Assembly: GCA_964431685.1 (NCBI GenBank)
Contig: CAYSLA010000104.1
Span: forward strand, 1-11,871
Direction: 5' to 3'
DNA length: 11,871 nucleotides
Source of the DNA: CAYSLA01 sp964431685
GTDB lineage: Bacteria > Armatimonadota > UBA5829
In this document: in pieces, positions 1-7,667 of the stretch
Position numbering within the stretch: the first letter of the stretch is position 1
How the letters are laid out: every line of letters starts with the position of its first letter
Notes under the pieces: generated by a model
Databases searched by the model: none
Told to the model about the DNA's origin: nothing
What the model saw: the letters and a program-made list of their open reading frames with translations, nothing else
Translations under genes and position numbers: made by a program

Positions 1-22
1 CTCCGCCGCTCCGAGAAGCCGG

Positions 23-1620
23 TCATGGAACGCGCTGTCTCGGAGTCGGAAGCACCAGTCTACACGAAACGTACGCTCTCACCCAGTACGCCTCCCACGG
101 CACGAGACGATGCGATGCCAGATCGCCAAACTCCGATCCGCCAACCAGATAGTACGATCCACCGGCCAGAGTTCCCGGTTCGGAGCGCCATCCCCAGGAA
201 TAGGGCGCGACACAGTCCCCAGAGTTCCGAAGCGAGGTTCTGTCGCCGCCTTCCCGCTCGATCATTATGCGGTCGGCGTCCCATTCCACTGGTAGGACAT
301 ACGGTTGACCGACGATGTTCCATCCGGGGTTCAGGCTGATCGGCCATTCTTCCGTGAGCTCGAGGCAGCGGCCGGTGGGACCAGCGGTTCTGGATGCAAA
401 GTATCCCCAGAATCCTCTGCCCGCTGGAACCTGCCCCGCCTCAAACCACGTGCCTGCGTCAGGGTATCCAATATACTCAGTATCGTAGCATATCCAGTAG
501 TCTCCGGCAAAGCCGATTACGGTCTTGGGGTCGGAGTCAGAGACTTCCACCGGGCACGAAACCATTGCCAGGCCTTCCCACACGCCCGGCCGGCGGATGT
601 GGTAGACGTATCCTTCCAGCACATCCCAGGCCGCGTCGGCGACGTAGTAGCCGGGAACCGCATACCACGCGTCTGCCGCTCCGCCCCAGCCGAAATTCAG
701 GTGAAAGTGGTCCACCCCATCCTCGGTTGCCCAACCGTCGCAGATCAGCGAATGGCGCTCAAAAGTATCGGTTGTTGTCATGTCCATCTGCACCGGATAG
801 CCTGCCAGCAGTTCCGACTTGAGCGACTCGCGCCAGCCGTCCGAATCACCGGCCATCCACTCCGCCGACAGATATGCAAAACGTTCCCGGAGTGCCTGGG
901 CAACACGTGGGGTGGCAGCGTATGAGGCGTCTGCGCCATAGGATGTCTGAACGGCCGCGCCGCACGCCAGCATCAGCTTCGACACCTCGGCGATCTCTTC
1001 AGCGGAAGATGCCCGGGTGAGCTCATCCGGCATGGCGTCAAAATGGAATGCATAGTCGCAATCAATCAATCTCCGTTCGTTGCGCACGTCAACGTACTCG
1101 GAGAAAGCCACCCAATCCGGCCAGCGGTGGAATCGAACAATCGCGGCCATGGCTGTGGCAACGCAGCCGGTAAGCAGATTATCGGGCGTCAGGCTGTTGT
1201 AGGTATACGGAGCCGAGTATTCCCCCTGGTTCCAGCGGCTCGTGACAAGAGGAGGTACGTGCACGTCCAGCGGAAGCGCTGCAGCGAGCGTGCGAGTGCC
1301 GAATGCCACAACTCTGTTCCCGCCGCCCAGCCGCTGCCATCGCATCTGGGTAGTGCGGATACTCAGCGGCGAGCTTCTGCGAGTGGAAGTCAGTCTGGCA
1401 TGGACATCGGCCCGCACCACTGGCCCGAGCACACGTTCCGTAGTTGCGCTCCAGGTGTCCTGGGTGGAGTATACGAGTATCGGTTCAATAGTATCGTCCG
1501 CGGCGACAACGACATATCCTGCCGGACTCAGGTCGACAACATACGCATAGTCTCGGTCACCGTCGGATATGGCACTCGGCTGGCCTCCGGCGGGAATGAC
1601 ACTTGCCCCGAACCTCACGC
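23..1620 (-). CDS. C10 family (streptopain-like) cysteine protease, 5' end missing in gap
   Basis: About 531 residues are visible, ending at a TGA at 23-25; the start and any signal peptide lie in or beyond the N gap. Numbering from the first visible residue, residues 25-50 (YAYVVDLSPAGYVVVAADD) look like the Spi/pro-domain of streptopain precursors. The protease domain runs from about 125 to 340. It carries TGCVATAMAAI with the likely nucleophile Cys152, RHSLICDGW with the likely catalytic His289, and the HFHLNFGWGG signature that follows the histidine in this family. Family knowledge says such enzymes are secreted as zymogens and cleave proteins outside the cell. About 170 further residues follow, with repeated Gly/Trp/Tyr motifs (GWNIVGQPY near 432, PWEAYWVRAY near 507). 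This looks like a small beta-rich tail domain, possibly for surface attachment or binding; its role is not known from the sequence. The catalytic assignment is firm, the tail function is not. Confidence 0.88.
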
Positions 1621-1720
1621 NNNNNNNNNNNNNNNNNNNNNNNNNNNNNNNNNNNNNNNNNNNNNNNNNNNNNNNNNNNNNNNNNNNNNNNNNNNNNNNN
1701 NNNNNNNNNNNNNNNNNNNN
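1621..1720. other. Assembly gap (100 N)
   Basis: Exactly 100 N, the conventional placeholder for a scaffold gap of unknown size. It removes the 5' end of the C10 protease gene and the last few codons of the response regulator gene. Reading frames that run through it have no meaning, and whole genes could be hidden here. Confidence 0.98.
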
Positions 1721-2457
1721 GCTGGCCCTTCTTGCACTTCGAACTTGTAGCCCACACCCCAGATGGTGGTAATCCTGGCAGGGCTTCCGGGGATTTCGAC
1801 TTTGCGGCGGAGTCTCTTGATGTGCTGGTCGACCGTTCTTTCGTCGCCGCTGAAGTCCTGATAGGCCCAAACTTGTTCCAATAGCTGCTCACGGGTGAAC
1901 ACCCGGCTTCGGTTCGAAGCAAGATGCCACAACAAGTCAAATTCCTTGGGTGTTAGATCTATGCGCTCTTCGCCGATTACAACCTCTCGGGAGACACGGC
2001 TGACAACGATTCCCGGCAGATTGAGGAGCTGCTGATCATCCGGGCTGGGAGTATAGGACGCTCTTCTCAGTACGGCTTTGACTCTCGCAAGAAGCTCGCG
2101 GGGAGAGAACGGCTTTGTCATGTAGTCGTCAGCGCCGATTTCGAGTCCAAGAACCCTGTCGACCTCATCTACCCTGGCGCTCAGCATGATCATCGGCACA
2201 TTGCTGAACTTGCGGATATCCTTGCAGACATCCAGACCGTCCACGCCCGGCAACATCAGATCCAGAATAACCATGTCCGGCTTCTGACTGCGGGCCAGCT
2301 CGACGCCTACCGCCCCGTCTCCGGTGCAGACCACCTGGAAACCTGACTTCTCAAAATACATAGTAATGAGCTCACAAACGTTTTCCTCATCGTCTATCAC
2401 GAGAAGCGTCAGCCTCTTCGCAGCGACATCGTCCGTCTTAAGTGTCTGTAACTCCAT
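1721..2457 (-). CDS. OmpR/PhoB-type two-component response regulator, 3' end missing in gap
   Basis: 245 residues are visible and the end is cut by the N gap, probably only a few residues short of complete. The receiver domain (about 16-132) has the acidic pair Asp22-Asp23, phosphoacceptor Asp66 in VILDLMLPGVDG, Ser93 as the conserved Ser/Thr, Tyr112 as the aromatic switch and Lys115 in TKPFSP. The winged-helix domain (about 148-240) has LTPKEFDLLWHLA, the recognition-helix region RTVDQHIKRLRRKVE, and the wing ending WGVGYKFE. It should bind DNA when phosphorylated by a partner sensor kinase; no kinase gene is visible, though one could sit in the gap. The ATG at 2457 is chosen because GAGGTGGGG (2465-2473) precedes it by 7 bases and the receiver fold begins soon after. 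An in-frame start at 2586 would lie upstream of the predicted promoter and add residues foreign to the family. Its regulon cannot be told from here. Confidence 0.95.
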
Positions 2458-2518
2458 AGTGTAACCCCACCTCAAGTAAGTGAATCGGGTGTCAGCAGAT
2501 ATGCTGGGACGCTCATAT

Positions 2519-2547
2519 AGTATAGACAGTTTTGTACTATCTGTCAA
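2519..2547 (-). promoter_or_regulatory. Sigma-70-like promoter for the response regulator
   Basis: On the minus strand TTGACA (2547-2542), a 17-base spacer and TATACT (2524-2519) form a near-consensus promoter. Transcription would begin near 2512, giving a leader of about 55 bases before the ATG at 2457. The spacer region also contains GACAG (2525-2529) and its reverse complement CTGTC (2541-2545), 11 bases apart, which could be a regulator half-site pair. Confidence 0.75.
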
Positions 2548-2641
2548 CAGCCAAAACAGCGAGAGATCGACAAATGTGTACTCCAACCGCCTAGTGTGAC
2601 CGCTTGGGGTAGTCGATTGCGCGGCCGCGTCTCGGGGCCGC

Positions 2642-2670
2642 TTGACACCACTGCAGATCGGGTTTAGACT
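2642..2670 (+). promoter_or_regulatory. Likely promoter for the aldo/keto reductase gene
   Basis: TTGACA at 2642-2647, a 17-base spacer and TAGACT at 2665-2670 (four of six consensus bases). The start point would be about 2677, some 36 bases before the ATG. A second TTGACA at 2672-2677 has no suitable -10 at the right distance. Confidence 0.55.
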
Positions 2671-2679
2671 TTTGACAAT

Positions 2680-2693
2680 GGTGCGTGTGCACC
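2680..2693. promoter_or_regulatory. 14-base inverted repeat at the predicted start of the reductase transcript
   Basis: GGTGC-GTGT-GCACC is a perfect inverted repeat with a 4-base centre, lying just after the predicted -10 and followed by TTTT (2694-2697). It could be a repressor operator, or a short hairpin in the leader RNA. Only position and symmetry support it. Confidence 0.4.
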
Positions 2694-2712
2694 TTTTGGG
2701 GAGTATAGTTCT

Positions 2713-3720
2713 ATGGAGTATCGAAGACTAGGAAATGCAGGCATCAAGGTATCCAGGCTTTGCCTGGGGTGCATGGATTTCCCAACCAGGCTCGACGAAG
2801 CGGAGTCGAGAGGAGTGCTGGAAGAGGCAATGGCAGCCGGGATCAACTTCCTGGATACTGCGGATGCCTACGAGAGAGGGCAGGGCGAGCTCAGCCTCGG
2901 AAAAATCATAAAAGGGCATCGCGACGATCTGGTTATCGCCACGAAGTTCTGGGTCAAGATGTATGACAGGGTAAATGGCCGAGGATGCTCGCGAACACAC
3001 ATTATCAATGCTGTGGAAGGCAGCCTCAGGCGACTGGATACGGATTTCATCGACCTCATTGCGCTCCATCATCCGGACGTGGACACGCCGGTTGAGGAGA
3101 CGATATCAACGCTGGACAACCTGATTAGGCAGGGGAAGATTCGCTACTATGGCGTCTCAAATCACTATGCGTGGCAGACTGCGCATATGCTTGGCGTGAG
3201 CGCACTGCACGGGTGGGAGCCGCCAGTGAGCATCCAGTGCCGCTATAACATAATGGACCGTCCAATCGAGAACGAGATCGTGCCGTTTGCGGAGAGGTTC
3301 AATATGGCGATGACGACCTACGGTCCGTTGGACTGGGGCGTTCTGACCGGGAAATACCAGCGAGGCGCACAGATTCCCGCGGGAGACCGTATAAGCCGGT
3401 TTGGCAAGCGCTACAGCGACGCTATGTTGACCGACGAGACCTTTGATATTCTCGATGTTTTGCGGGGAATTGCTGACAGGAATGGCATCACAATGCCTCA
3501 GCTTGCGGTGCGCTGGGTGCTGAGCAAGCCCTATGTGACGTCGGTGATCATAGGAGGCAGCAAACCGGAGCATTTCTCGCAGGTATACGATGCTTGCGAA
3601 CTGGCCCTGGATCAGGCCGATGTGGAGAAGATAGACGAGCTGACAATGGGGCGCAGGTTCAAGACTTTCGAGAACCAGCCCGTCGCTGCGGGAGCCCCTC
3701 TTGCTCACAACCGGATGTAA
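2713..3720 (+). CDS. Aldo/keto reductase
   Basis: A complete 335-residue protein of usual length for the aldo/keto reductase superfamily: NADPH-linked, (beta/alpha)8-barrel, cytoplasmic oxidoreductases acting on carbonyl groups. The catalytic tetrad can be read: Asp48 and Tyr53 in FLDTADAY, Lys78 in VIATKFW, and His119 in ALHHPD. RYYGVSNH near 145 and the GGSKPEH loop near 281-287, which normally contacts the cofactor 2'-phosphate region, also fit. The ATG is preceded by GGGGAG at 2698-2703 with 9 bases between. It is transcribed alone, divergently from the response regulator and converging on the membrane/TPR gene. Substrate cannot be inferred; the family includes sugar, aldehyde and xenobiotic reductases, and some members act as potassium-channel beta-like proteins. 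Confidence 0.93.
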   Translation: MEYRRLGNAGIKVSRLCLGCMDFPTRLDEAESRGVLEEAMAAGINFLDTADAYERGQGELSLGKIIKGHRDDLVIATKFWVKMYDRVNGRGCSRTHIINAVEGSLRRLDTDFIDLIALHHPDVDTPVEETISTLDNLIRQGKIRYYGVSNHYAWQTAHMLGVSALHGWEPPVSIQCRYNIMDRPIENEIVPFAERFNMAMTTYGPLDWGVLTGKYQRGAQIPAGDRISRFGKRYSDAMLTDETFDILDVLRGIADRNGITMPQLAVRWVLSKPYVTSVIIGGSKPEHFSQVYDACELALDQADVEKIDELTMGRRFKTFENQPVAAGAPLAHNRM

Positions 3721-3764
3721 CCCGGACCGAGTCGTCTGAGGCGGTCAGAGTCGTCTCAATCAAC

Positions 3765-3810
3765 GTGAGGAGTCTGCTTCTCTGAGAAATGCGGAAGGCA
3801 GATTCCTCAC
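3765..3810. terminator. Long inverted repeat between convergent genes, possible two-way terminator
   Basis: GTGAGGAGTCTGC (3765-3777) and GCAGATTCCTCAC (3798-3810) pair over 13 positions, 12 as Watson-Crick and one as a G-U wobble when read on the plus strand. The 20-base loop contains a smaller palindrome, TTCTC-T-GAGAA. It begins 44 bases after the reductase stop and 18 bases after the membrane/TPR stop. No T-run follows on either side, so it is not a textbook intrinsic terminator. Confidence 0.5.
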
Positions 3811-3828
3811 TGCGTTAGCAGGCTCGGC

Positions 3829-5361
3829 CTAGCGGCGCCTGGTGTCAACGAACGCAGCCTCAAGAGGGAACTTTAGATCGCGGGCGGTGATTTTCGGGAC
3901 GGCGGCCAACCACTCATCCGGGTACTTACCGATGCGCGCGGCGAGGTCGCTGTTCGCCTTTCGTGCTTTCTTCATGCTTTTCTCGGCGTCCTCGGGTCTG
4001 CCGGAGTTGAGATAGGCTTCCGCAAGGGCGACGTGAAGGACGGCCGCGTTGGAGTGATATTCCTTGAGCGCCGATTCCCCGGTCTTGACAGCCTGGGCGT
4101 AGTCTCCCTGCCTCGCATACACGACAGCGAGACGGCACCTGGGGTCCTTAAACTGCGGCCACCGCTTGGACGCGTTCTCAAAGAGTTTGACCGCGCTGTC
4201 GTAGTCCTGCTCGAAGTAACGGATCGTCCCTTTGCCTATCTCAGCGCGGGCCATCGGTGGACCGATGCTTGATTGTTTCGCGTAGGTGGACAGGAACTTC
4301 TCAAACATGTCATAGTGGCGCAGCGCCCCCTGCGTGTCGCCCGCCAGAAGGCTTATGTCACCAATCTCCAGCAGAAGCCCGCTGTTCGACTTCGACAAGC
4401 CGACAAAGGGCTTGAGCCTCTCCAGGCATTCCTGGTATCCCTCCTGGTTGTAGAGACGCTGTGCCACAGCAAGAACGGCGGTGTTTCGCGGCGAGTCAAC
4501 CCATTGGTAGTAGCCGATTGAGATCGCGGCTCCGGCGACCGCAACCACTATGATCGCAGCGGGTGCGCTCAGATTTCCGAATGTCTTCTCCTTGCCCAGC
4601 ATCCATATTCCCAGAGCCCAGCCTATGCAGCCTCCGATCAGCCACGGAGTTTGGTCGGAGCCAACTATTGTACCGGCGGTTTCGATGATACCCGGCAAGG
4701 CCGTTGCGAAAGACGACATCAACCTCTGGCCGTAGAGTTGGTTCATCAGTATCCACAGAGCCAGAAACACTACGCAGTAATACCAGATAGTGCGCCAATA
4801 GGGTGTGCCCATAGTGCGCCTGAACCCGATCGCGACCAGAGTCACATACCAGGCGTTGAGGCCGAGACGCGAGGCGTCCTGAACCTGCAGCATCAGCGTA
4901 TTCGGCCCGGGGTTGGACGCCTGGGCGAAACTCGTCGCCGCCAGAACAATCTGTAGAACCAGCAGCGGCACGTGAGACCAGGCCAGCACGGTCAAAACGT
5001 TGCGGAAGTCTACTTCGTGGGCGGCTTGGATCTCCGCGCCTGCCGGAGACCATCCAAAAAGAGTCCTGTTGCTACTCCGGAGCGCGGCATTCTTCGAGGC
5101 GCGCAGCAGAGTGCTCAGCGCGAGTCCAACTAGCGCGCAAAGACCAACCCAGACGAAAGGGTTCTCCTTGCCTACGAAATGCATATTCACCGGCCCGCCC
5201 ATCGCAACACGCCCGAACGTGGTGACAATGGCGGCCGTTCCTGCCAGGGCCACAATGAAAAGCCCAGAGCCCAAAAGACCCCGAGCGACTATCTGCTCGA
5301 AAGCCTCGGAAGGCGAGGTTATCATCTGAACTGCCAGTCTCAACCTGCTGCTAGTCATCAT
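3829..5361 (-). CDS. Yip1-like integral membrane protein with C-terminal TPR repeats
   Basis: 510 residues from the ATG at 5361. The opening (LAVQMITSPSEAFEQIV) is the amphipathic lead-in typical of Yip1-type membrane proteins (often seen as 'P.eaF..i'). Hydrophobic segments lie near residues 30-48, 68-86, 121-145, 168-180, 192-210, 240-256 and 267-284. The C-terminal part, from about 295 to 470, has helical repeats with TPR spacing: AVAQRLYNQEGYQECLERL, SLLAGDTQGALRHYDMF, RYFEQDYDSAVKLFENA, VYARQGDYAQAVKTGESAL and AEAYLNSGRPEDAEKSMKKA. It is probably an inner-membrane protein with a TPR platform for protein contacts; function and partner are unknown. The start was placed at 5361 (or 5358) rather than the in-frame TTG at 5433, because homologous-looking sequence begins there and a promoter overlaps the longer version. 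No ribosome site precedes 5361. Confidence 0.82.
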   Translation of the reverse strand: MMTSSRLRLAVQMITSPSEAFEQIVARGLLGSGLFIVALAGTAAIVTTFGRVAMGGPVNMHFVGKENPFVWVGLCALVGLALSTLLRASKNAALRSSNRTLFGWSPAGAEIQAAHEVDFRNVLTVLAWSHVPLLVLQIVLAATSFAQASNPGPNTLMLQVQDASRLGLNAWYVTLVAIGFRRTMGTPYWRTIWYYCVVFLALWILMNQLYGQRLMSSFATALPGIIETAGTIVGSDQTPWLIGGCIGWALGIWMLGKEKTFGNLSAPAAIIVVAVAGAAISIGYYQWVDSPRNTAVLAVAQRLYNQEGYQECLERLKPFVGLSKSNSGLLLEIGDISLLAGDTQGALRHYDMFEKFLSTYAKQSSIGPPMARAEIGKGTIRYFEQDYDSAVKLFENASKRWPQFKDPRCRLAVVYARQGDYAQAVKTGESALKEYHSNAAVLHVALAEAYLNSGRPEDAEKSMKKARKANSDLAARIGKYPDEWLAAVPKITARDLKFPLEAAFVDTRRR

Positions 5362-5367
5362 GGCAAT

Positions 5368-5396
5368 AATGTACGGGATTCCGAGCCCTGTGTCAA
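5368..5396 (-). promoter_or_regulatory. Promoter for the membrane/TPR gene, predicted to give a leaderless message
   Basis: Minus-strand TTGACA (5396-5391), a 17-base spacer and TACATT (5373-5368, four of six consensus bases). The usual start distance puts +1 at about 5361, the A of the chosen ATG. This agrees with the lack of a Shine-Dalgarno site there. Confidence 0.5.
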
Positions 5397-5495
5397 ACCT
5401 GAGAGTCCGGAAGTCGGGCGTGCAGGCTGGCAACTCGCCTCACTGAGCCAGCAGGTCTTCAGATCTTTGAGACACCGATGCACTCAATTGTGTTA

Positions 5496-5510
5496 CAGGC
5501 ATCCTGCCTG
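5496..5510. repeat. Small perfect hairpin in the divergent promoter region
   Basis: CAGGCA-TCC-TGCCTG has 6-base arms and a 3-base loop. It lies upstream of the predicted exporter promoter, so it is not in that leader RNA. It may be a protein-binding site or chance; no T-run follows. I see no recognisable manganese riboswitch in this region. Confidence 0.3.
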
Positions 5511-5535
5511 CTAAGCCCCCATAGCCTGTCGCGGA

Positions 5536-5565
5536 TTGCCTCCACTGCTGTGGATGTTGTACAAT
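5536..5565 (+). promoter_or_regulatory. Likely promoter for the exporter-trmFO unit
   Basis: TTGCCT (5536-5541, four of six consensus bases), an 18-base spacer and TACAAT (5560-5565, five of six). Transcription would start near 5572, about 18 bases before the chosen exporter ATG. This short leader argues against the earlier in-frame start codons. Confidence 0.55.
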
Positions 5566-5589
5566 AGGTTTGTGACCCGGAGCCCTGTG

Positions 5590-6321
5590 ATGGGCCGACG
5601 GGTCTTTTTTCTCGAATCACACGCCGTTGCCCCGGGTTTGGAGAGGCTGTTGCACGCATTTGCTTTGTCATTGGGAATAGTGTTCCTTGCAGAGCTGGGA
5701 GATAAGACCCAGCTTGTCGCGTTGTGCCTGGCTTCCAGGTTCAATGCGTGGGTCACTCTGGCTGGAGTGTTCGTCGCCACCTTGCTTGTGCACGTCTTCT
5801 CGGTTCTGATAGGTCGGCTGATCGGCGGGTCGCTTCCTCAGGAGTGGGTCAATCTGGTTGCGGGCCTTGCTTTTGTTGGGTTCGGTCTGTGGACTCTTCG
5901 AGGCGACTCCCTTGACGATGAGAGCTGCGGCAACCGGCGGTTCCGCTCGCCGTTTATGGTAGTAACAGTCACATTCTTCCTCGCCGAACTGGGAGACAAG
6001 ACCATGCTCAGCACAGTTGCGCTCGCCACCAAGTATGACCTATGGATGGTGTGGATCGGTTCGACACTGGGCATGGTCATCTCTGATGGGCTGGCTATTA
6101 TCGTGGGGCAGGTGTTGGGCAAGAACCTTCCCGAGCGGGTTGTGCACGTCGGCGCGGCGGTGATATTCTTCCTATTTGGCGCATACAGCGGCGTCAGCGG
6201 AGCGGTCAGGTTGCCCGCGTATGCCTGGGCAGCAGCGCTGGCGGTAGTGGCGGTGATGCTGATCCTCTTTCACAGGGCGCGCCCGGCGTCAGTCCGATGC
6301 CCGGTTGGATCCACAGACTGA
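5590..6321 (+). CDS. GDT1/UPF0016 (TMEM165) family divalent cation exporter
   Basis: 243 residues, matching the usual bacterial two-repeat form of this family. The signature E-x-G-D-K-(T/S) appears twice: ELGDKTQ at Glu35-Thr40 and ELGDKTM at Glu133-Thr138. Each stands in the first helix of a three-helix repeat; about six hydrophobic segments are visible, with a polar loop (RGDSLDDESCGNRRFR) between the halves. Known members move Mn2+ or Ca2+ out of the cytoplasm using the paired acidic motifs. The start at 5590 is chosen because GGAG (5579-5582) lies 7 bases upstream and the promoter -10 ends at 5565; in-frame ATG or alternative starts at 5536-5587 would fall in or near the promoter. Its TGA is followed after one base by the trmFO ATG, so the two are surely cotranscribed. 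Ion specificity is inferred from the family only. Confidence 0.92.
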   Translation: MGRRVFFLESHAVAPGLERLLHAFALSLGIVFLAELGDKTQLVALCLASRFNAWVTLAGVFVATLLVHVFSVLIGRLIGGSLPQEWVNLVAGLAFVGFGLWTLRGDSLDDESCGNRRFRSPFMVVTVTFFLAELGDKTMLSTVALATKYDLWMVWIGSTLGMVISDGLAIIVGQVLGKNLPERVVHVGAAVIFFLFGAYSGVSGAVRLPAYAWAAALAVVAVMLILFHRARPASVRCPVGSTD

Positions 6322-6322
6322 T

Positions 6323-7639
6323 ATGAACGAAGTTGTCGTGGTAGGCGGGGGTCTGGCCGGCTGTGAGGCAGCGTTCCAGATCGCAGAGATGGGCAGCCGC
6401 GTCCGGTTGCACGAAATGCGGCCCGGCACGATGACACCAGCGCACAGATCCGGCGGCCTTGCCGAACTGGTGTGCTCCAGTTCGCTGAAATCGATGTCCA
6501 CGCAAACCGCACACGGTCTGCTCAAGAGCGAGATGCGCCGGCTCGTCTCGCTGCTGCTGAGGTGCGCCGATGAATCGGCTGTGCCGGGCGGTGATGCGCT
6601 ATGTGTGGATCGCGCACGCTTCTCAGACCTGGTCACCGCGACGATCTCCGGTCATCCTCTGATAACCCTCGAGCGGTGTGAGATTACGCGGATACCGGCG
6701 GACCGTCCTTGTGTGGTGGCGACAGGCCCGCTGACCTCCCCAGCGCTTTCAGAGTCTATCTCCCTGTTCACAGGTGCAAACCGGCTACATTTCTTCGATG
6801 CAATCGCTCCTTCCGTTGAGGCCGAAAGCATAGATCGCCAGAAGATCTTTCTTCAGTCCCGATATGACAAGGGCGAAGCGGCATATATCAACTGTCCCAT
6901 GACCGCGGACGAGTACTATGCGTTCATTGATGCACTTCTCGCGGCCGAGATCGCTGACCTGCATCTGGATGAGGAGAAGGACGCCCGTTACTACGAAGGC
7001 TGCCTGCCAATCGAGATTATGGCTCGGCGCGGACGGGAGACACTTGCCCACGGAACAATGAAACCCGTCGGGCTCACCGATCCGCGGACCGGCAGGCGCC
7101 CGTACGCGGTTGCGCAGCTCAGACAGGAGAACTCCGAAGGCAGCGTCTATGGCCTGGTTGGATTTCAGACTCAACTGCGCCAGAGCGAGCAGGCACGCGT
7201 GTTCAGGATGATCCCCGGCCTTGAACACGCCGCGTTCGTGAGATATGGCTCGGTTCATCGCAACACCTACATCGACTCGCCGCACATACTCACGCCCACT
7301 CTCACCTGCAAGAACGATCCGCAGTTGTTGTTCGCGGGGCAGTTGATTGGAGTCGAAGGATATATGGAATCCGCGGCAACCGGCATACTGGCCGGGATCA
7401 ACGCGGCGAGGCTGTCGAGTGGCGCTATGCCGATGGAACTGCCTAAAGAGACGATGCTGGGCGCGCTGTTGGACTACGTCGCCAACGGCCCCGCGGACGA
7501 CTTCCAGCCTATGGGCTCCAATTTCGGCATCCTCCCCGAGCTGCCTTTTGCTCACAGAAAACACGACCGCAAGACACTCAAAATCGCGCGCGCGATGGAG
7601 AGCTTGGAGTCGCTGATGATCGACAACCCAACGCAGTAG
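6323..7639 (+). CDS. trmFO: Methylenetetrahydrofolate-tRNA-(uracil-54-C5)-methyltransferase TrmFO
   Basis: 438 residues, normal for TrmFO. It makes ribothymidine at position 54 of tRNA, taking the carbon from 5,10-methylenetetrahydrofolate and using FAD and NAD(P)H. The N-terminus holds the dinucleotide fold VVVVGGGLAGCEAA (Gly8, Gly10, Gly13), then the family block LHEMRPGTMTPAH and AELVCSSSLKS. Cys51 and Cys227 (in EGCLPIE) match the two active-site cysteines known from the Bacillus enzyme (Cys53 and Cys226). MKPVGL, VGFQTQL, QLIGVEGYMES and FQPMGSNFGILP complete the family pattern. The ATG at 6323 begins one base after the exporter stop, which suggests translational coupling; only a weak GGAT lies upstream. 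An in-frame TTG at 6305 would overlap the exporter and add residues before the Rossmann strand. A hairpin terminator follows at 7698. Confidence 0.97.
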   Translation: MNEVVVVGGGLAGCEAAFQIAEMGSRVRLHEMRPGTMTPAHRSGGLAELVCSSSLKSMSTQTAHGLLKSEMRRLVSLLLRCADESAVPGGDALCVDRARFSDLVTATISGHPLITLERCEITRIPADRPCVVATGPLTSPALSESISLFTGANRLHFFDAIAPSVEAESIDRQKIFLQSRYDKGEAAYINCPMTADEYYAFIDALLAAEIADLHLDEEKDARYYEGCLPIEIMARRGRETLAHGTMKPVGLTDPRTGRRPYAVAQLRQENSEGSVYGLVGFQTQLRQSEQARVFRMIPGLEHAAFVRYGSVHRNTYIDSPHILTPTLTCKNDPQLLFAGQLIGVEGYMESAATGILAGINAARLSSGAMPMELPKETMLGALLDYVANGPADDFQPMGSNFGILPELPFAHRKHDRKTLKIARAMESLESLMIDNPTQ

Positions 7640-7667
7640 AGACGTCTCCGCCCTTCGTGCTCCGCGG

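Noticed and set aside
1043..1750. Long plus-strand open frame opposite the protease
   Set aside because: It is antisense to a gene with clear catalytic motifs, crosses the gap and shows no recognisable domain.
23..1870. A single minus-strand reading frame passing through the N gap and joining the protease to sequence of 1721-1870
   Set aside because: The 100 N is a placeholder of unknown true length, so frame across it has no meaning; 1721-1870 is clearly response regulator coding sequence in another frame.
2621..2641. GCGGCC...GGCCGC inverted repeat as a terminator
   Set aside because: It lies between divergent promoters, abuts the reductase -35 and has no T-run; GC-rich chance pairing is likely.
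5362..5433. Longer N-terminus for the membrane/TPR protein from a TTG at 5433
   Set aside because: The extra 24 residues would span the predicted promoter and precede the family-like start; only a weak GAGG is upstream.
5434..5589. Manganese (yybP-ykoY) riboswitch ahead of the cation exporter
   Set aside because: The predicted transcript leader is only about 18 bases and no conserved riboswitch core could be found.
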